Shown: piece after piece, positions 1-10,468 of the stretch
Layout of the letters: each line of letters opens with the position of its first letter
Numbering within the stretch: position 1 is the stretch's first letter
Source of the DNA: Diploptera punctata
Taxonomy: Eukaryota; Arthropoda; Insecta; Blattodea; Blaberidae
NCBI GenBank assembly: GCA_030220185.1
Contig: JASPKZ010007795.1
Location: 2,039,001-2,103,000, forward strand
Direction of reading: 5' to 3'
Length of the DNA: 64,000 nt
Translations under genes and position numbers: made by a program
The notes under the pieces: model-generated
What the model saw: only the letters and a program-made list of their open reading frames with translations
Databases searched by the model: none
What the model was told of the DNA's origin: nothing

Positions 1-1816
1 GTTCATCTTGCATAATGTTCAACAAGCAGTCATGGCCTATTTTCCATCCTAAATATAGCTACTGCAACTGCAAACTTCATGGCATATTGTAAAGTTCAAC
101 TCTATATCCTTGATATTATAGTATAGTAAATTAGAATTTCACATTAATATCTAAAATCAAAGGAGAACATCTTAAAATTATGTCTTAGTTGTCCCACATT
201 AGTTGATACAGAATACAAAGTAGACTAAATTACCATTGATGTTTTTATTATTGATTTAACATTTCTCAATGAAAGATAAATTAAATTTTTCTCTTCAAAT
301 TTAAATTACCATTGTTGTGAAAGGCTTGCCAGTGGTTAACAGTAATTCTTTCTTGTTTATTTTTAATTGAAAAATGACAAAATCTACTTACTCTAATTGC
401 AGCTTCATTTATAAATTTATTTTATTTGAAGTATATGAAAATCTTTATGCTATGTTAATATTAGAATAATGCAGATTAATGTATTATTGCAGTATGAAAT
501 ATTCTTTTTAGAAAAAAGAGAAGAAATATTTACATCTCTATTTACATATAAGAATAGTCCCTGAGTTCTGGGTTATCTTTGGTGGAAGTAATGACAGGAG
601 ATAACAATTTAAAAAAAATATTTATAAAAAGTTGTATAATCAAGGTATTTGACCTATGTATTTTCTTGATGGATGATAAGATAATGGGAGAACTACTACT
701 TGAACCTCACATACCATTAGTTACTAGAATTGTACGTCATGACAGGATAATGGATATAAGATATTGAATTTTATACACAGTCTTTGTTTTTCAAGAAAAC
801 TCCTTTGAAGCAAATTTCAATTGTTTGTTTACTAATCCTGAGCATTGACAATGCATTGGCTCTCTTGCTCTCCAACATTTGGATGAAAACACTGGGCATT
901 TCTCTCCAAATTTCAATTGTATTTACTATGATCTCAGTTTTTTTTAATTGTTGCCATATTATTTATTTTAATTAGCAATAATACTGGATTTTAATTTGCT
1001 CTCTAATAAAGGGGGACAGAAATATACCAATCATCATAGTGGCAGATGTATTACAAAGTTAAATGGTGATCTCAGGAAACAAAATAATCATAATTAAAAC
1101 AAATATTGAATTAGGAGCAGAGTCTTAGATGAATTAAGTTACAAACAGGATCCTGTTTATTTTACCCATTTTCAAGAGGATGAAAATTTAGATGAAACAT
1201 CTAACAACTTTAGTGGCTCTATGTTTTAGCAAAATTTATGCCATAGGTCATAGCCCATGTTTGTTTTCATTTAAGAATTTTCAAATTCATAGACAAATGG
1301 AGTCACACATTTCAAAATCTTACTCATGAGGAGGTTAATAAAGCAATTCTTTTATGATAGCTTAAACAAGTGCAGTGAATTTTATTTGAAAAGAAAAGAT
1401 ATACCTGAATCAGGATTTAAACCCAATGACTCTGGTTCTGTACATCAATGCTGTGACAACTGAGCTGCCAGGCTCCTGATTCAAACAAATATTAATTCTC
1501 TCCTTTTATAAGAATTGCCACACGCCGAGGATATGAACTTTTTCATTCTATGCGCAATCTGCAGCTTATTTGACAAGAAGACTTTATTGGGAATTAACAC
1601 CAGATTTATAGCCAGTGAAGCTGATTCAGACATATATTTTTCTCTTCAAATAAAATTTTGTCTTCCGGTGAGAATTGATAAATTTAATATACAAGATTGA
1701 AGTTTAGTGAAATTCATGTTCTTAAAACATAATTATTTTATTATAAACTCAAAAGGATATGGCCTTGCAAAATTTACAAACCTGTTATTTATAGCTACTA
1801 TTTCAATAAAAACTGT
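1..1816. other. intergenic sequence, no gene seen
   Basis: AT-rich DNA with only short chance reading frames. Two pieces resemble repeats elsewhere in the window. Positions 240-305 match the non-tRNA body of the SINE family at 19.4-20.1 kb. Positions 1395-1640 hold a degenerate tRNA-like head on the minus strand followed by the same body. I see no coding exon or other structure in the rest. Confidence 0.6.
1390..1640 (-). mobile_element. degenerate tRNA-derived SINE
   Basis: On the minus strand an A-box-like CAGCTCAGTTG and a degenerate B-box (GGTTTAAATCC) are spaced as in a tRNA-derived head. The flanking part at 1500-1640 (including a stretch like ACTTTATTGGGAATTAA) recurs beside the SINE copies at 19.5 and 19.9 kb, so this is probably an older copy of that family. 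No target-site duplication was found. Confidence 0.45.
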
Positions 1817-1824
1817 ATGATGTC

Positions 1825-2916
1825 TAGATTCCGGATGTTAGGCACTTAAAAAATTCAAAATAGGCAGGCAAAAAATGCACTAGAACTTCATCAATATAGG
1901 AATTAAAAATAGGCTCTTACAAAAAAATTGACAACATAAATTTTTATAGCCTTACGTAAATAATATATTCATATGCTATGAATAGCAAACGAAGATATGA
2001 GATGATTTTGGAATTTGTTTTGCCTTTATTACAAAAAGCATACTTATGTTTTGCATTGTGCGTGCGTGCTGTGAAACATTGCACTTCTTCGCGCAATTCA
2101 CTGAAATTTTACACATATTGCAAAACAACATTGAACTGTCATTTGAGAATATTTCCGCATGAAATTGGTCATTTTGTCTTTTACTGTTGTCCATTCTTTA
2201 GGCATCGTAAAACAACTGTTCTAAAGGTAAAAAAATAAGCCACATACACTTGTCGCACCACTTTGTCTTTGAAGCACCTGTCTGTGAACGAGGACTAGAG
2301 ACTGAATTCAGTGTTACCAACAGCAAAAATAATATTGCCAGTCACTTAAAGGCTTCAGCACCAGATGTGAGACAGAAAAAGAAAGCTTGAACCATCTATC
2401 CTTTTTGTCACTCAGCAATGCTTGTATTGAAAAGAAGCAAAGTTGTACTATATTAACTTTCTCCGAACCTTACGGCCGGAGCATAATACAATGGGACATC
2501 GCTTAAGGCTATTTAGCTTAACGGAAGTGCATGAGGTGGAAAATACAATAACCTATTTTGCCTAACAGGAGTGCATTGAGGGGGAAACCATCTACCTGCT
2601 AGGTTATTAGTATTGCCACCCTTATCCTAAAATATTCTAACAGAATTTATAAAAAGAACACTTGAAATTTTCTATGCAATGATATGTGTCATGAAATTTG
2701 TCCATTTCAACTAATTTCATTGAAATACTATGTTAATTTCGAGAAAAAATGGCAAATGGGCATTTATAGGCATTGTAAGCTGAAATAGGCATTTATAGGC
2801 AAAATGAACATCATGGAAAACAACTCTAGAGTTGTCAGTATGAACACATTATTAAGTCACTTTTACAATATCTATAATAAATAACTGTAGGCATTTTCCC
2901 TAACATCCGGTCTCTA
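1825..2916 (-). mobile_element. hAT-like DNA transposon, internally deleted
   Basis: The ends are imperfect inverted repeats: TAGATTCCGGATGTTAGG at 1825 and, reverse-complemented, TAGAGACCGGATGTTAGG ending at 2916. They are flanked by 8-bp direct repeats ATGATGTC (1817-1824) and GTGATGTC (2917-2924), the duplication length typical of hAT elements. Inside, on the minus strand (2194-1976), a 72-residue frame has a BED/CGGBP1-like zinc-finger pattern (LFCNMC, then a histidine in SQHART about 20 residues on). This is the N-terminal DNA-binding part of many hAT transposases. The catalytic region is absent, so the copy is non-autonomous. The family assignment is inferred from duplication length, ends and finger. 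Confidence 0.7.
1976..2194 (-). pseudogene. hAT transposase N-terminal BED/CGGBP1-like zinc-finger remnant
   Basis: A 72-residue frame with CNMC, a basic spacer and SQHARTMQN, resembling the zinc finger of CGGBP1-like proteins and the hAT transposases they derive from. It stops after the finger. It sits inside the inverted-repeat-bounded element 1825-2916 and is best read as a transposase fragment, not a host gene. Similarity is by motif only. Confidence 0.5.
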
Positions 2917-3069
2917 GTGATGTCCTTTCACACTCAATTTTTTGTCTTAATAGAGGTATCATATTAGCCATGAATAGCTGTAAGGATTGAAAATTCAATT
3001 CAACAAACATGTGATTTTAATCTATAAGGATCATATTCCTGCATAAATGTTCTGAATATTCAATATATA

Positions 3070-3190
3070 GTATACCTTACTTACTTACTTACTTACTCAC
3101 TGGCACTATCGAACCCGTAGATTCATGGCCACATGGACATAAGCTCTCCATACATCCCTATCCTGAGATAATGCTGTTATAGTTATACCA
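3070..3190 (-). mobile_element. 3' end of a LINE with a (TAAG)n tail
   Basis: On the minus strand this reads as the same 3' end found at 36145-36250 (minus) and 56990-57092 (plus): a sequence around AGGGATGTATGGAGAGCTTA, then GTGCCAGTGAG and a short tetranucleotide tail (CTTA repeats on the plus strand, 3077-3096). A microsatellite tail is typical of RTE-type LINEs. The copy is 5'-truncated to about 110 bp. Confidence 0.6.
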
Positions 3191-3439
3191 TTGATTAAAA
3201 TTTGTGTTATAGGGTATTGGTATTTAATATTAACACTAAAAATAATTTTTCTTATTTGCTAGAACAGAAAAAAAAATCTAAAAACTTAAATTATTGGTAA
3301 GTAGAAGAAGTACTAAAATTAAGAAATAAAGATAATAGTAAAAATATTTCTCAAGGAACAATATCAAGATAAAGTTCCACGTCCATTTTAAGCAAAGGTA
3401 TCTAATGCATTTGATTGAGGAAGAAAACACATTATAAAT

Positions 3440-4606
3440 ATGGAAGGTTCACCCGAATGGGTATTATTCTTTGCTATATTCTGAGATCGATTTTGTTCTT
3501 TCACGGCACTCGGTGATATGATATTGGTTACATCTCTGTCCGCACAATTCACACACACATTGGTCATTTGGGGTGTGGAATGTCTTGTTCTTGCATAATT
3601 TGTGGTGGAAGCCGTGAATGGCTAGTCTTGTAATGGTGTGTCTCTGCTCCTGATTCTCCTTGGTCCAGTTGCGATCGATCATTGCAGTCGTCCCATAGAA
3701 GTCAATATCTCCGCTCTTTTCATTCTTCTCCGTTCAAGTAGCTTGTTGCTGGCTCCGGTAGATGGTAGGCTGAGTCTCAGATCTTCTATGTAAAAAGTTT
3801 CCTTGGCCAGCTCTTATGCCAGCCTTGATGGAGCATATTTTCCCACTGTGAGGGCACACTTTAGGAACCATGCCTTGACTTTCTCAATGCGTTCTAAGTC
3901 ACTGATTGTTAATTTTTCCCATATTAATTCGAGCCCATACGTGATTATTGGGGATATTTTCATGTTGAAAAGTGTAGTGATAAGGATACAATGTTCTTTA
4001 TTCTATACGTCGCTTTCGTGGCTTCTGCTGTCCTTTCTTGTATGTGGTATCTGAACGAGTTCCCTGTTGTTTGTAGGGTTACGCCTAGATATCTGAATTT
4101 GTTGACTGTTGTTATAGGTTCATTGTATAGTGTCATTATGTCTTTTTTTGATGTCCGCCCTCCTTTTCTGAATGTCATCAGACAGGTCTTTTGCATATTG
4201 ATGCTCAGTTGGTTTTTCATTACCCAGCTTTCTAATTCTAAAAGTGTTTCTTGTAGTTCTTCTCGGTTGGGCGATCCTAAGGCCATATCGTCTGCATATA
4301 TTATTAATGTGGTTGCAGTCTTTCCTTCGAGTATCTCCACTATGTCTGCCGTCGCTATGTTAAACAGTAGCGGGCTTATGGGGTCGCCCTGGAGGACTCC
4401 ATTCATCTGCGTGATGATCTTTGATCTGGTGACACCATCTTCTATTTCGATGTAGTTGTATTGGAGAGCGTCTTCTATAATGTTGACTAGTGGATGTTCA
4501 GTGCCGATCATGTGTTTTATTTTTTGGATCAAGAGTTTTCTGTTCAGGGAGTCACATGCTTTGCTGTAGTCTATGAATACAGCATTATAATATCCTGAAT
4601 TATAAT
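3440..4606 (-). pseudogene. degraded LINE, RT and C-terminal zinc-finger part
   Basis: Minus-strand non-LTR retrotransposon remnant. In order it holds RT motifs FIDYSKACDSLNR (about 4590-4550), the block GVLQGDPISPLLFN, the catalytic box YADDMALG (about 4300), a thumb/connection region (ERIEKVKAWFLK near 3890) and a C-terminal Cys/His cluster (CVCELCGQRCNQYHITEC, about 3560-3505). Frames change at least once between 3960 and 3680, and no endonuclease or ORF1 is present, so it is a 5'-truncated dead copy. Related C-terminal pieces occur at 33172-33552, 48320-48600 and 49965-50249, so the family has several copies here. The clade cannot be fixed by eye. Confidence 0.85.
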
Positions 4607-4639
4607 TTAGTATTATCCATGTCGTATATGAGTGGTTTA

Positions 4640-4880
4640 AGAGCTATAGAACTTGCACAGGTCCATCTCCCCATGGGGGTAGAAATTTTCTCATGGAATT
4701 TGGGCCAATATGGCACCGGTGCCCACCCGGCATCGTAAGGAATTTAGTTAGCTATGAGAAATCCAGCTTTAATAGCTGAGGGACTCGACATGCTGAACAC
4801 ACATCACCCCTATATTGGATGAATGATTGGCCACCTTTGTGATTGATATATATCCGAGTATGAAACCTGTATAAAACTAG
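4640..4880 (+). repeat. dispersed repeat shared with 17.8-18.0 kb
   Basis: The core AATTTTCTCATGGAATTT followed by a GGCCAATATGG block reappears on the minus strand at 17790-17975 with similar flanking order. Function and class are unknown. It may be a SINE-like family, but no tRNA head or duplication is visible. Confidence 0.5.
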
Positions 4881-5084
4881 TAACTCTGGGTTTCTTGTCC
4901 TATCATGCCATGAATTTTTTTTATTATAAGTCTGGCAGAAATAAACTTTATTTTTACATTTTAGTTTATTGTATTTTGGAAAGTTTATAAAAAAAAGCAG
5001 GTAGGTAAAATTACTAATACGATATTCCAGGAATACTTTTTAAATAAATTAATTAAAAAAAATAGATTAAAATGTAATATTAAC

Positions 5085-5121
5085 CGTTGTATTCATGTAG
5101 ACTTTCACGGCCGGTCACCAT
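5085..5121. mobile_element. 37-bp stub of a PLE 3' end with 12-bp TSD
   Basis: Perfect direct repeats TGTAATATTAAC at 5073-5084 and 5122-5133 enclose 37 bp containing TAGACTTTCACGGCCGG. The same segment, reverse-complemented, is the extreme end of the PLE at 29141-30582 (near 30555-30580), and it also opens the copy at 38385. I read this as an almost completely 5'-truncated insertion of that family. Confidence 0.65.
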
Positions 5122-5299
5122 TGTAATATTAACTATTGGAACAAATAATAATGGAGCCCTATTAAATAAACATTTTTTAAAAATTTCTTTCTTTGTCATT
5201 TTCTTTCATTTACACTGTTCTTCCTTTTTGTTTTACCTTTGTTAACCTTTTATTTGTTTATCTTATTCAAACATACAAACACAAGATAGGACACACACC

Positions 5300-5402
5300 C
5301 AGACCCAAGGTGGAGATTTAAAATCCCCTACCCTGCCGGGAATCGAACCCAGGTCACCGGAGTGGAAGACAGGGACTGTACCGACTACGCCATGGCGATG
5401 GA
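5300..5402 (-). mobile_element. tRNA-derived SINE fragment
   Basis: On the minus strand an A-box-like GGCGTAGTCGGTA and a canonical B-box GGTTCGATTCC lie at tRNA-like spacing (about 5398 to 5336). No acceptor-stem pairing or CCA-proximal structure supports a real tRNA gene. The sequence continues into an AT-rich body, as in SINEs. Confidence 0.6.
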
Positions 5403-5438
5403 CAGATTTAGAGACCTAACGAGAGCAATACAAACTTA

Positions 5439-5846
5439 TGGTAAAATCAGATGTTTCTTACCTCTCCTCATACAAATCTTCTAAGTAGATTGTGATTTCG
5501 AGACCATAACGGTCTCATCTTCAGTACTATTTTGGCGACTGATGTTATGTCGATCGGAAGAAACTCTTATTCTTCCCTCTGTTGGTGGACTGACGATCAG
5601 GCCATTGAATCCATATTCAATTGGATTCAATGGCCTGATCCAGAGGTTCATCGGTCCACTAACAGAGGGAAGAAGAAGAGTTTCTTCCGATCGACATAAC
5701 ATCAGTTACCAAAATAGTACTGAAGATGAGACTGTTAAGGTCTCAAAATCACAATCTACTTAGAAGATTTGTATGAGGAGAGGTAAGAAACATTTGATTT
5801 TACCATAAATTAAACCTCATAGTGATTAATTCCTGTAAAAGTTAAA
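5439..5846. mobile_element. PLE inverted doublet with 13-bp TSD
   Basis: Direct repeats CAATACAAACTTA at 5426-5438 and 5847-5859 bound an almost palindromic insert (centre near 5608). Both arms carry a hammerhead-like core: intact on the left arm (minus, 5496-5524), with GAAA mutated to AAAA on the right (plus, about 5704-5733). The right end has an extra tail including AACCTCATAG (5813-5822) that the left arm lacks. No coding domain remains. It belongs with the PLEs by its shared architecture with the GIY-YIG-bearing copies. Confidence 0.75.
5475..5531 (-). ncRNA. hammerhead ribozyme-like motif (PLE)
   Basis: Minus strand: CTGAAGA (5524-5518), then a 6-bp stem GAGACC/GGTCTC with a 5-nt loop (5516-5500), then GAAA (5499-5496). 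This is the order of conserved core elements (CUGANGA, stem II, GAAA). Stem III can form as AUC/GAU with a longer loop, and stem I pairing is weak. Activity is unproven. Confidence 0.5.
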
Positions 5847-5859
5847 CAATACAAACTTA

Positions 5860-7222
5860 CTAAAAATTTGATATCAACAAATGTGTATATGCACTGCTTC
5901 ATCTATTGAATTAGAGTAGTTTACAAAGTAGCATGAAAATGTCTATCAAACTCTCTAACTATTCAGCATAGGAGTTTCCTAACTTTTTGCTGCCGAAGCT
6001 TTCCTCAACTACTAAAATCTGTTAAAATTTAAATATGTAAATTAAAAATACATGTATCCCTGAAATCACTGGTAAAATATGCTTAATTTATTAATCATTA
6101 ATGGAAACTGAAATTAACAAAAGTGATCTACACCTTCTTAATGTTAATAGGCAGTGTCAATTCAGTAGTGATAAATATTATATTCATGTTAACAGTAGGA
6201 CGTAATTAACACAGTTATAAGTTATTCCATTCATAAAGATAAAAAAAAATACTTACTTTGAAAAAGTTTTAAAAATATTTATGTTGTTGTCTTGTAGAAT
6301 TCAAATTTTCTGAGACCACATAAATCTTGTAGACTGTTTACCGAAAAGAAATTAGTACTCGGAACATCATCTATAAATTATATAAAAATGGTTTAAAAAA
6401 CATGGCAACATATACCATTATTATCAATTGTCCTACTTGATATTAACCACATGTTTATAATGCATTTCTTATTTTAAACTATAATTAGTCTGAGTCAGAG
6501 TTTAGTTGAAAATGGAGATGATGGTCTCCAAAACTAGCTGGTGAGAAATATACAGAATGTATCAACATTAATAACACAAACTGAAACAGTTGAAAGTATA
6601 TGTTAATAGAAGCATAAAAGTTCAGTAAACTTGGGTCTGCAGACAAACTGTGTGCAATATTCATTATTGTGAATATGTGGTTACAAGTCACCACTGACGT
6701 CCTGAGTTGTAAACAAAATATTAAAACTCGTGCAGAAACGACTCCAATATTGCAACCAGATGTAAGGACGACACTTTGAACATCTCCTTTAATAGGTACA
6801 AGTGTACAGTATTACTGTATAACATGTAAATTAATAATTGTATTCCTTGGTAGGTTAGCTATGAGTGAATTTTGAGGCAACATGAAATGGCAATTAAATG
6901 AAAAGTATACTTTTGAAATTAATTTGTATTAATTAGGACAATGTTTTTAATTAAGTCAGTGGGCGTCTTGTAATCACACATTTGCAGTTACCTCGCACAT
7001 GGTTCATTTGTAGACTTATGTTTACTAAAACTTTTTTTGCTTCTATTATCATATACTTTCAATTGTTTCAATTTGCGCCATTAATTTTGATACATCCTTT
7101 ATATTTTTATGAGGTGAGATGTAAAAATATCTGATTCAATTACATAGTATTTATAATTACCATTATTTAAGAAAACTTATTAGATTGGAAAAAACACAAC
7201 GAAGAAATATAAATTTATATAA
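5860..7222. other. intergenic sequence, nothing recognised
   Basis: AT-rich sequence with no convincing exon, RNA or complete transposon. Frames present are short and without recognisable motifs. Confidence 0.5.
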
Positions 7223-7230
7223 ATAATTTA

Positions 7231-7650
7231 ATAAATAATGTGAATTCGGTGTCATCTTACCTCATAACTTGTTGTGTTGTATTTGAACTAGTTTTGGTCT
7301 ATCATGTATATCATCTTCAGCTTTTCCAGATTGCTGAAGTTAACATTGTTGGCCCTGGTTGTCAGCTCCCACTCCATTTTTGGCTGACTGAAGAACTTGT
7401 AAGCCAAATATTTTTGCACAGAAATTAAAAAAAATATCTTGTTTTTTTTTAAATTCCTGGGGAAAAAGATTTGATTTATAAGTTCTTTGGTCAGACAAAA
7501 AATAGAGTGGGAGCCGACAACGTAAATTTCAACAGTCCGGAAAAGGAAATGGTATAAATAATATACCAAAACTAGTTCAAAGTTATGGTGTAAGATGACT
7601 CCGGATTCACATTATTTATTAAGAAGAACCTCATAATGTTACTTCCTAAT
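7231..7650. mobile_element. PLE inverted doublet
   Basis: Two arms in inverted orientation (7231-7400 and about 7455-7620) share the ends AATAAATAATGTGAATTC... and TCATCTTAC, and the ACTAGTTTTGGT segment. The right end carries the extra AGAACCTCATAATGTTA tail. The arms keep parts of a hammerhead: CTGAAGA on the left (minus, about 7320-7314) and the stem GGTATA/TATACC on the right (plus, 7551-7567). A possible 8-bp duplication ATAATTTA (7223-7230 and 7651-7658) is low-complexity. Confidence 0.6.
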
Positions 7651-7658
7651 ATAATTTA

Positions 7659-8414
7659 ATATAAAATTATAGAATATTCACCTGAAAGGTCCTCTCCTCA
7701 ACTTAATTAATCATTTAACTGTAGCGCTTTCGGGACTTGTCCCATCATCGGCAGGATTCAAAACTGGTGTTTCACTGAAGATCTGGTAGAGGGGGTTGCA
7801 TGTATTGGGTTCGTTTTCGTTTATCAGGCTGTCGTTGTGAGCTGCTTTCATGATTTCCATCTCTTCGAGTACGTTTATCTTCGCTGGATTATTTTCTCTG
7901 TGCATTACTGTTAGGGTGTTTTCAATATTTAACATGCGATGTCATTCATGGATAACGTGTTTTGCATAGCTTGATTTCCCTTCTGCGTGAATGAAGTCTC
8001 GAAAATGTTCTTTGAATCTGATGTTAAAACTCCTGTTTGTCCTTCCTATATAAAATTTGTTGCATCAGATTCAAAGAACATTTTCGAGACTTCATTCACG
8101 CAGAAGGGAAATCAAGCTATGCAAAACACATTATCCATGAAGGACATCGCATGTTAAATATTGAAAACACCCTAACAGTAATGCACAGAGAAAATAATCC
8201 AGCGAAGATAAACGTACTCGAAGAGACGGAAATCATGAAAGCAGTCACAACAACAGCCTGATAAACAAAAACGAACCCAATACATGCAACCCCCTCTACC
8301 AGATCTTCAGTGAAACACCAGTTTTGAACGGACCTTTCAGGTGAATATTCTATAATTTTATATTAATTTTGAATAAACCTCAACGGAACACATCATGAAT
8401 ATTATAAAAGTTGA
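7659..8414. mobile_element. PLE inverted doublet with GIY-YIG remnant, 13-bp TSD
   Basis: Direct repeats CTAATATAATTTA at 7646-7658 and 8415-8427 bound two inverted copies meeting near 8058. Each encodes a GIY-YIG endonuclease piece; on the minus strand near 8055 it reads KFYIGRTNRSFNIRFKEHF, followed by AKHIIHEGH. The left arm has a hammerhead-like block at 7715-7760 (minus) that is missing from the right arm. The right end has the extra tail with AAACCTCAACGG. The insertion landed at the 3' edge of the previous PLE. Confidence 0.8.
7715..7760 (-). ncRNA. degenerate hammerhead-like motif (PLE)
   Basis: Minus strand: CCGATGA (7751-7745; consensus CTGANGA with one change), stem GGGAC/GTCCC around a 2-nt loop, GAAA (7731-7728), a minimal stem III in AGCGCT, then CAG, which can pair with CTG upstream. 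It is the same motif as at 37425-37462 with a core mutation, so probably inactive. Confidence 0.5.
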
Positions 8415-8427
8415 CTAATATAATTTA

Positions 8428-9976
8428 CTAGAAACATATTTGACAGTGCTGGTAGCAGTATTCAGAAAATATTGGCTGAATAAGAGTTTCCTGAAAACTT
8501 ACTAGATGGAATTAACATATCGCTGAAGTCACTGTTGAAGGACTAGATCAGTTTTGAATCTAGTTGTCTCAAGAAAAAAAAAAAAAGACAGGGTATTATG
8601 TGTACGGCACCAATTTCTGCTCTGAGAAACTAACTACATTTTTTAGTCTTGTGAGAAGAATAATTCTGCCACACAAGTTCTGTAATGCACCAAAGTGTAG
8701 TCCTGCTTTTAAAGTAAGCGCATTGTGAAGCCTTAAAACATTATAAGGATTAATGCACCAAACTTGCAGTGCATCAATGTAAACTGTTTTATGCAGATTT
8801 ATTGTATGCTAACTTTTTTATACATAATGTAAATTATAATAATTAAATTGAAAGAACATGATGCTTCCTATTATGCTTCAAGTGCAACTTAAAAAATAAA
8901 AAGAATGGTTCATCTGAATAGTTAAAGTTAGAAAAAGTCATTGGTAGATCTGAATGATAATGTGAATATTTTTTGATGTGGCAATTGGTGCATCAACTGA
9001 ATTGTTGCAGAGTGACTAAAAATTTGTATGGTTTTATTATCAACTGATTTAGGAAAAGATTTTATCTCATATACGACATCATACTTCTATATTAATGTCC
9101 AATACAATTTTGTCATTCTTGCTGTACCGGTACTGTAAATAAATATTGTTATTCATGGATTATTTAAATACTGAAGATTACTAAAAGATAAAAAAAATGT
9201 TTTAGAGCTACACATGAACATGTGTAAAGATAAAGCGAGCATTTTTAAGCAAGTATGACATTAGTGAGGACAATTTTATAGAGCAACATGAACCAATTAC
9301 CTTATGTAGAAGTGGGATGATACTCATTTCCCTCTCTCCCAGGTTCGTCTTGAATGTGAGAATTAAAAAATTCTTAACTTCAAGTAGAGCATAACCAGTA
9401 TTTTGTAATAAATGTAACTAACAGAACGTAATAGTGTGTATACTATATACTGTAATATTACCTTATGTATAAGATGAGGAAGACAGGTACATTTACATCT
9501 TCTCATTATAACATTCATAAAGGAGGCAAATGAAAATTTAAGTTTGGAGATTTTTTCTTCTTTGTTTTCATAGTTTTAGAAAATGACTTAAGCACATTTT
9601 TGTTCTAAATCACAATATATTATTATCCTTCCCATAAATTATATGTCCTATATAAATAAAGATTTGAAATAGTGATGTTTAACCAAATAACATTAAGTTT
9701 TGCAGAACTAATTATCTAGATGTTAAAGAACTCATTAGATAAAAATCTGTATACACCAATTCTGGTGGGTGTAGGCAGTGGATGACTCAGGTTTAATCCG
9801 AGTCAATGGATGGAGTTTTTCTTCCAATTATTCATATCTAGATTTTCCCTAGGATCCATTTAGTCAGTTTTAAGATAAAGATTGGAGAACTTTCTTTCAT
9901 GTCGTATCCTTAATCTCGCAAAGGTCAACAGGTTGATCTGTCTGATTCATTCGAGGCTTGGTTTGAGACTTGAAAG
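8428..9976. other. intergenic sequence, nothing recognised
   Basis: AT-rich sequence with no coding exon or bounded transposon that I can support. Confidence 0.5.
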
Positions 9977-9988
9977 CAAATGTAAATT

Positions 9989-10456
9989 ATTAATAATTAA
10001 ATGAATCATGATTTTTTCTTACCTCATACATCTATGTTTTTTTAAACACAGCACTGCAGTATCGGCGACACTTTGTCGTCATCGTCAGCTGTTTTCACGA
10101 CTTAATTTTTTCTCCTTTTTGCCGGTAATTATCCAGACTGCCATCTGGTGTTCTTTTGAAGGAATTCCTCTTCAAACTGCCATCTGGTGTTATTTTGAAT
10201 GAATCATTTCCTAAACTGCTATTTGTTGTACTTTTGAAGAACTTTGTAATCAAGCTTGGTTCTTCCAGAATCTCAAAGTTCAAAAAAAAAAAAATTGACA
10301 GTCGTGAAAACAGCTGACGATGACGACAAAGTGTCGCCGATACTGCAGTGCTGTGTTTATAAAAAAACATAGATGTATGAGGTAAGAAAAAATCACGATT
10401 CATTTAATTATTATTAATTGAACCTCATAATGTTAAAAATTCCCAAATTTAATATA
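9989..10456. mobile_element. PLE inverted doublet with 12-bp TSD
   Basis: Direct repeats CAAATGTAAATT at 9977-9988 and 10457-10468 bound inverted arms (about 9995-10110 and 10295-10420) separated by a spacer with three short repeats around CTGCCATCTGGTGTT. Each arm carries CTGACGA followed by a hairpin and GATA, a decayed hammerhead-like core. The right end has the extra GAACCTCATAATGTTA tail. No protein domain is left. Confidence 0.75.
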
Positions 10457-10468
10457 CAAATGTAAATT

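Noticed and set aside
2461..2600. Short internal repeats around GGAGTGCATGAGG/GGAGTGCATTGAGG
   Set aside because: A diverged local duplication within the hAT-like element; too short and imperfect to call separately.
5481..5763. Mirror-image open frames of 73 residues on both strands
   Set aside because: They are the two arms of an inverted PLE doublet, non-coding; the frames are by-products of the palindrome.
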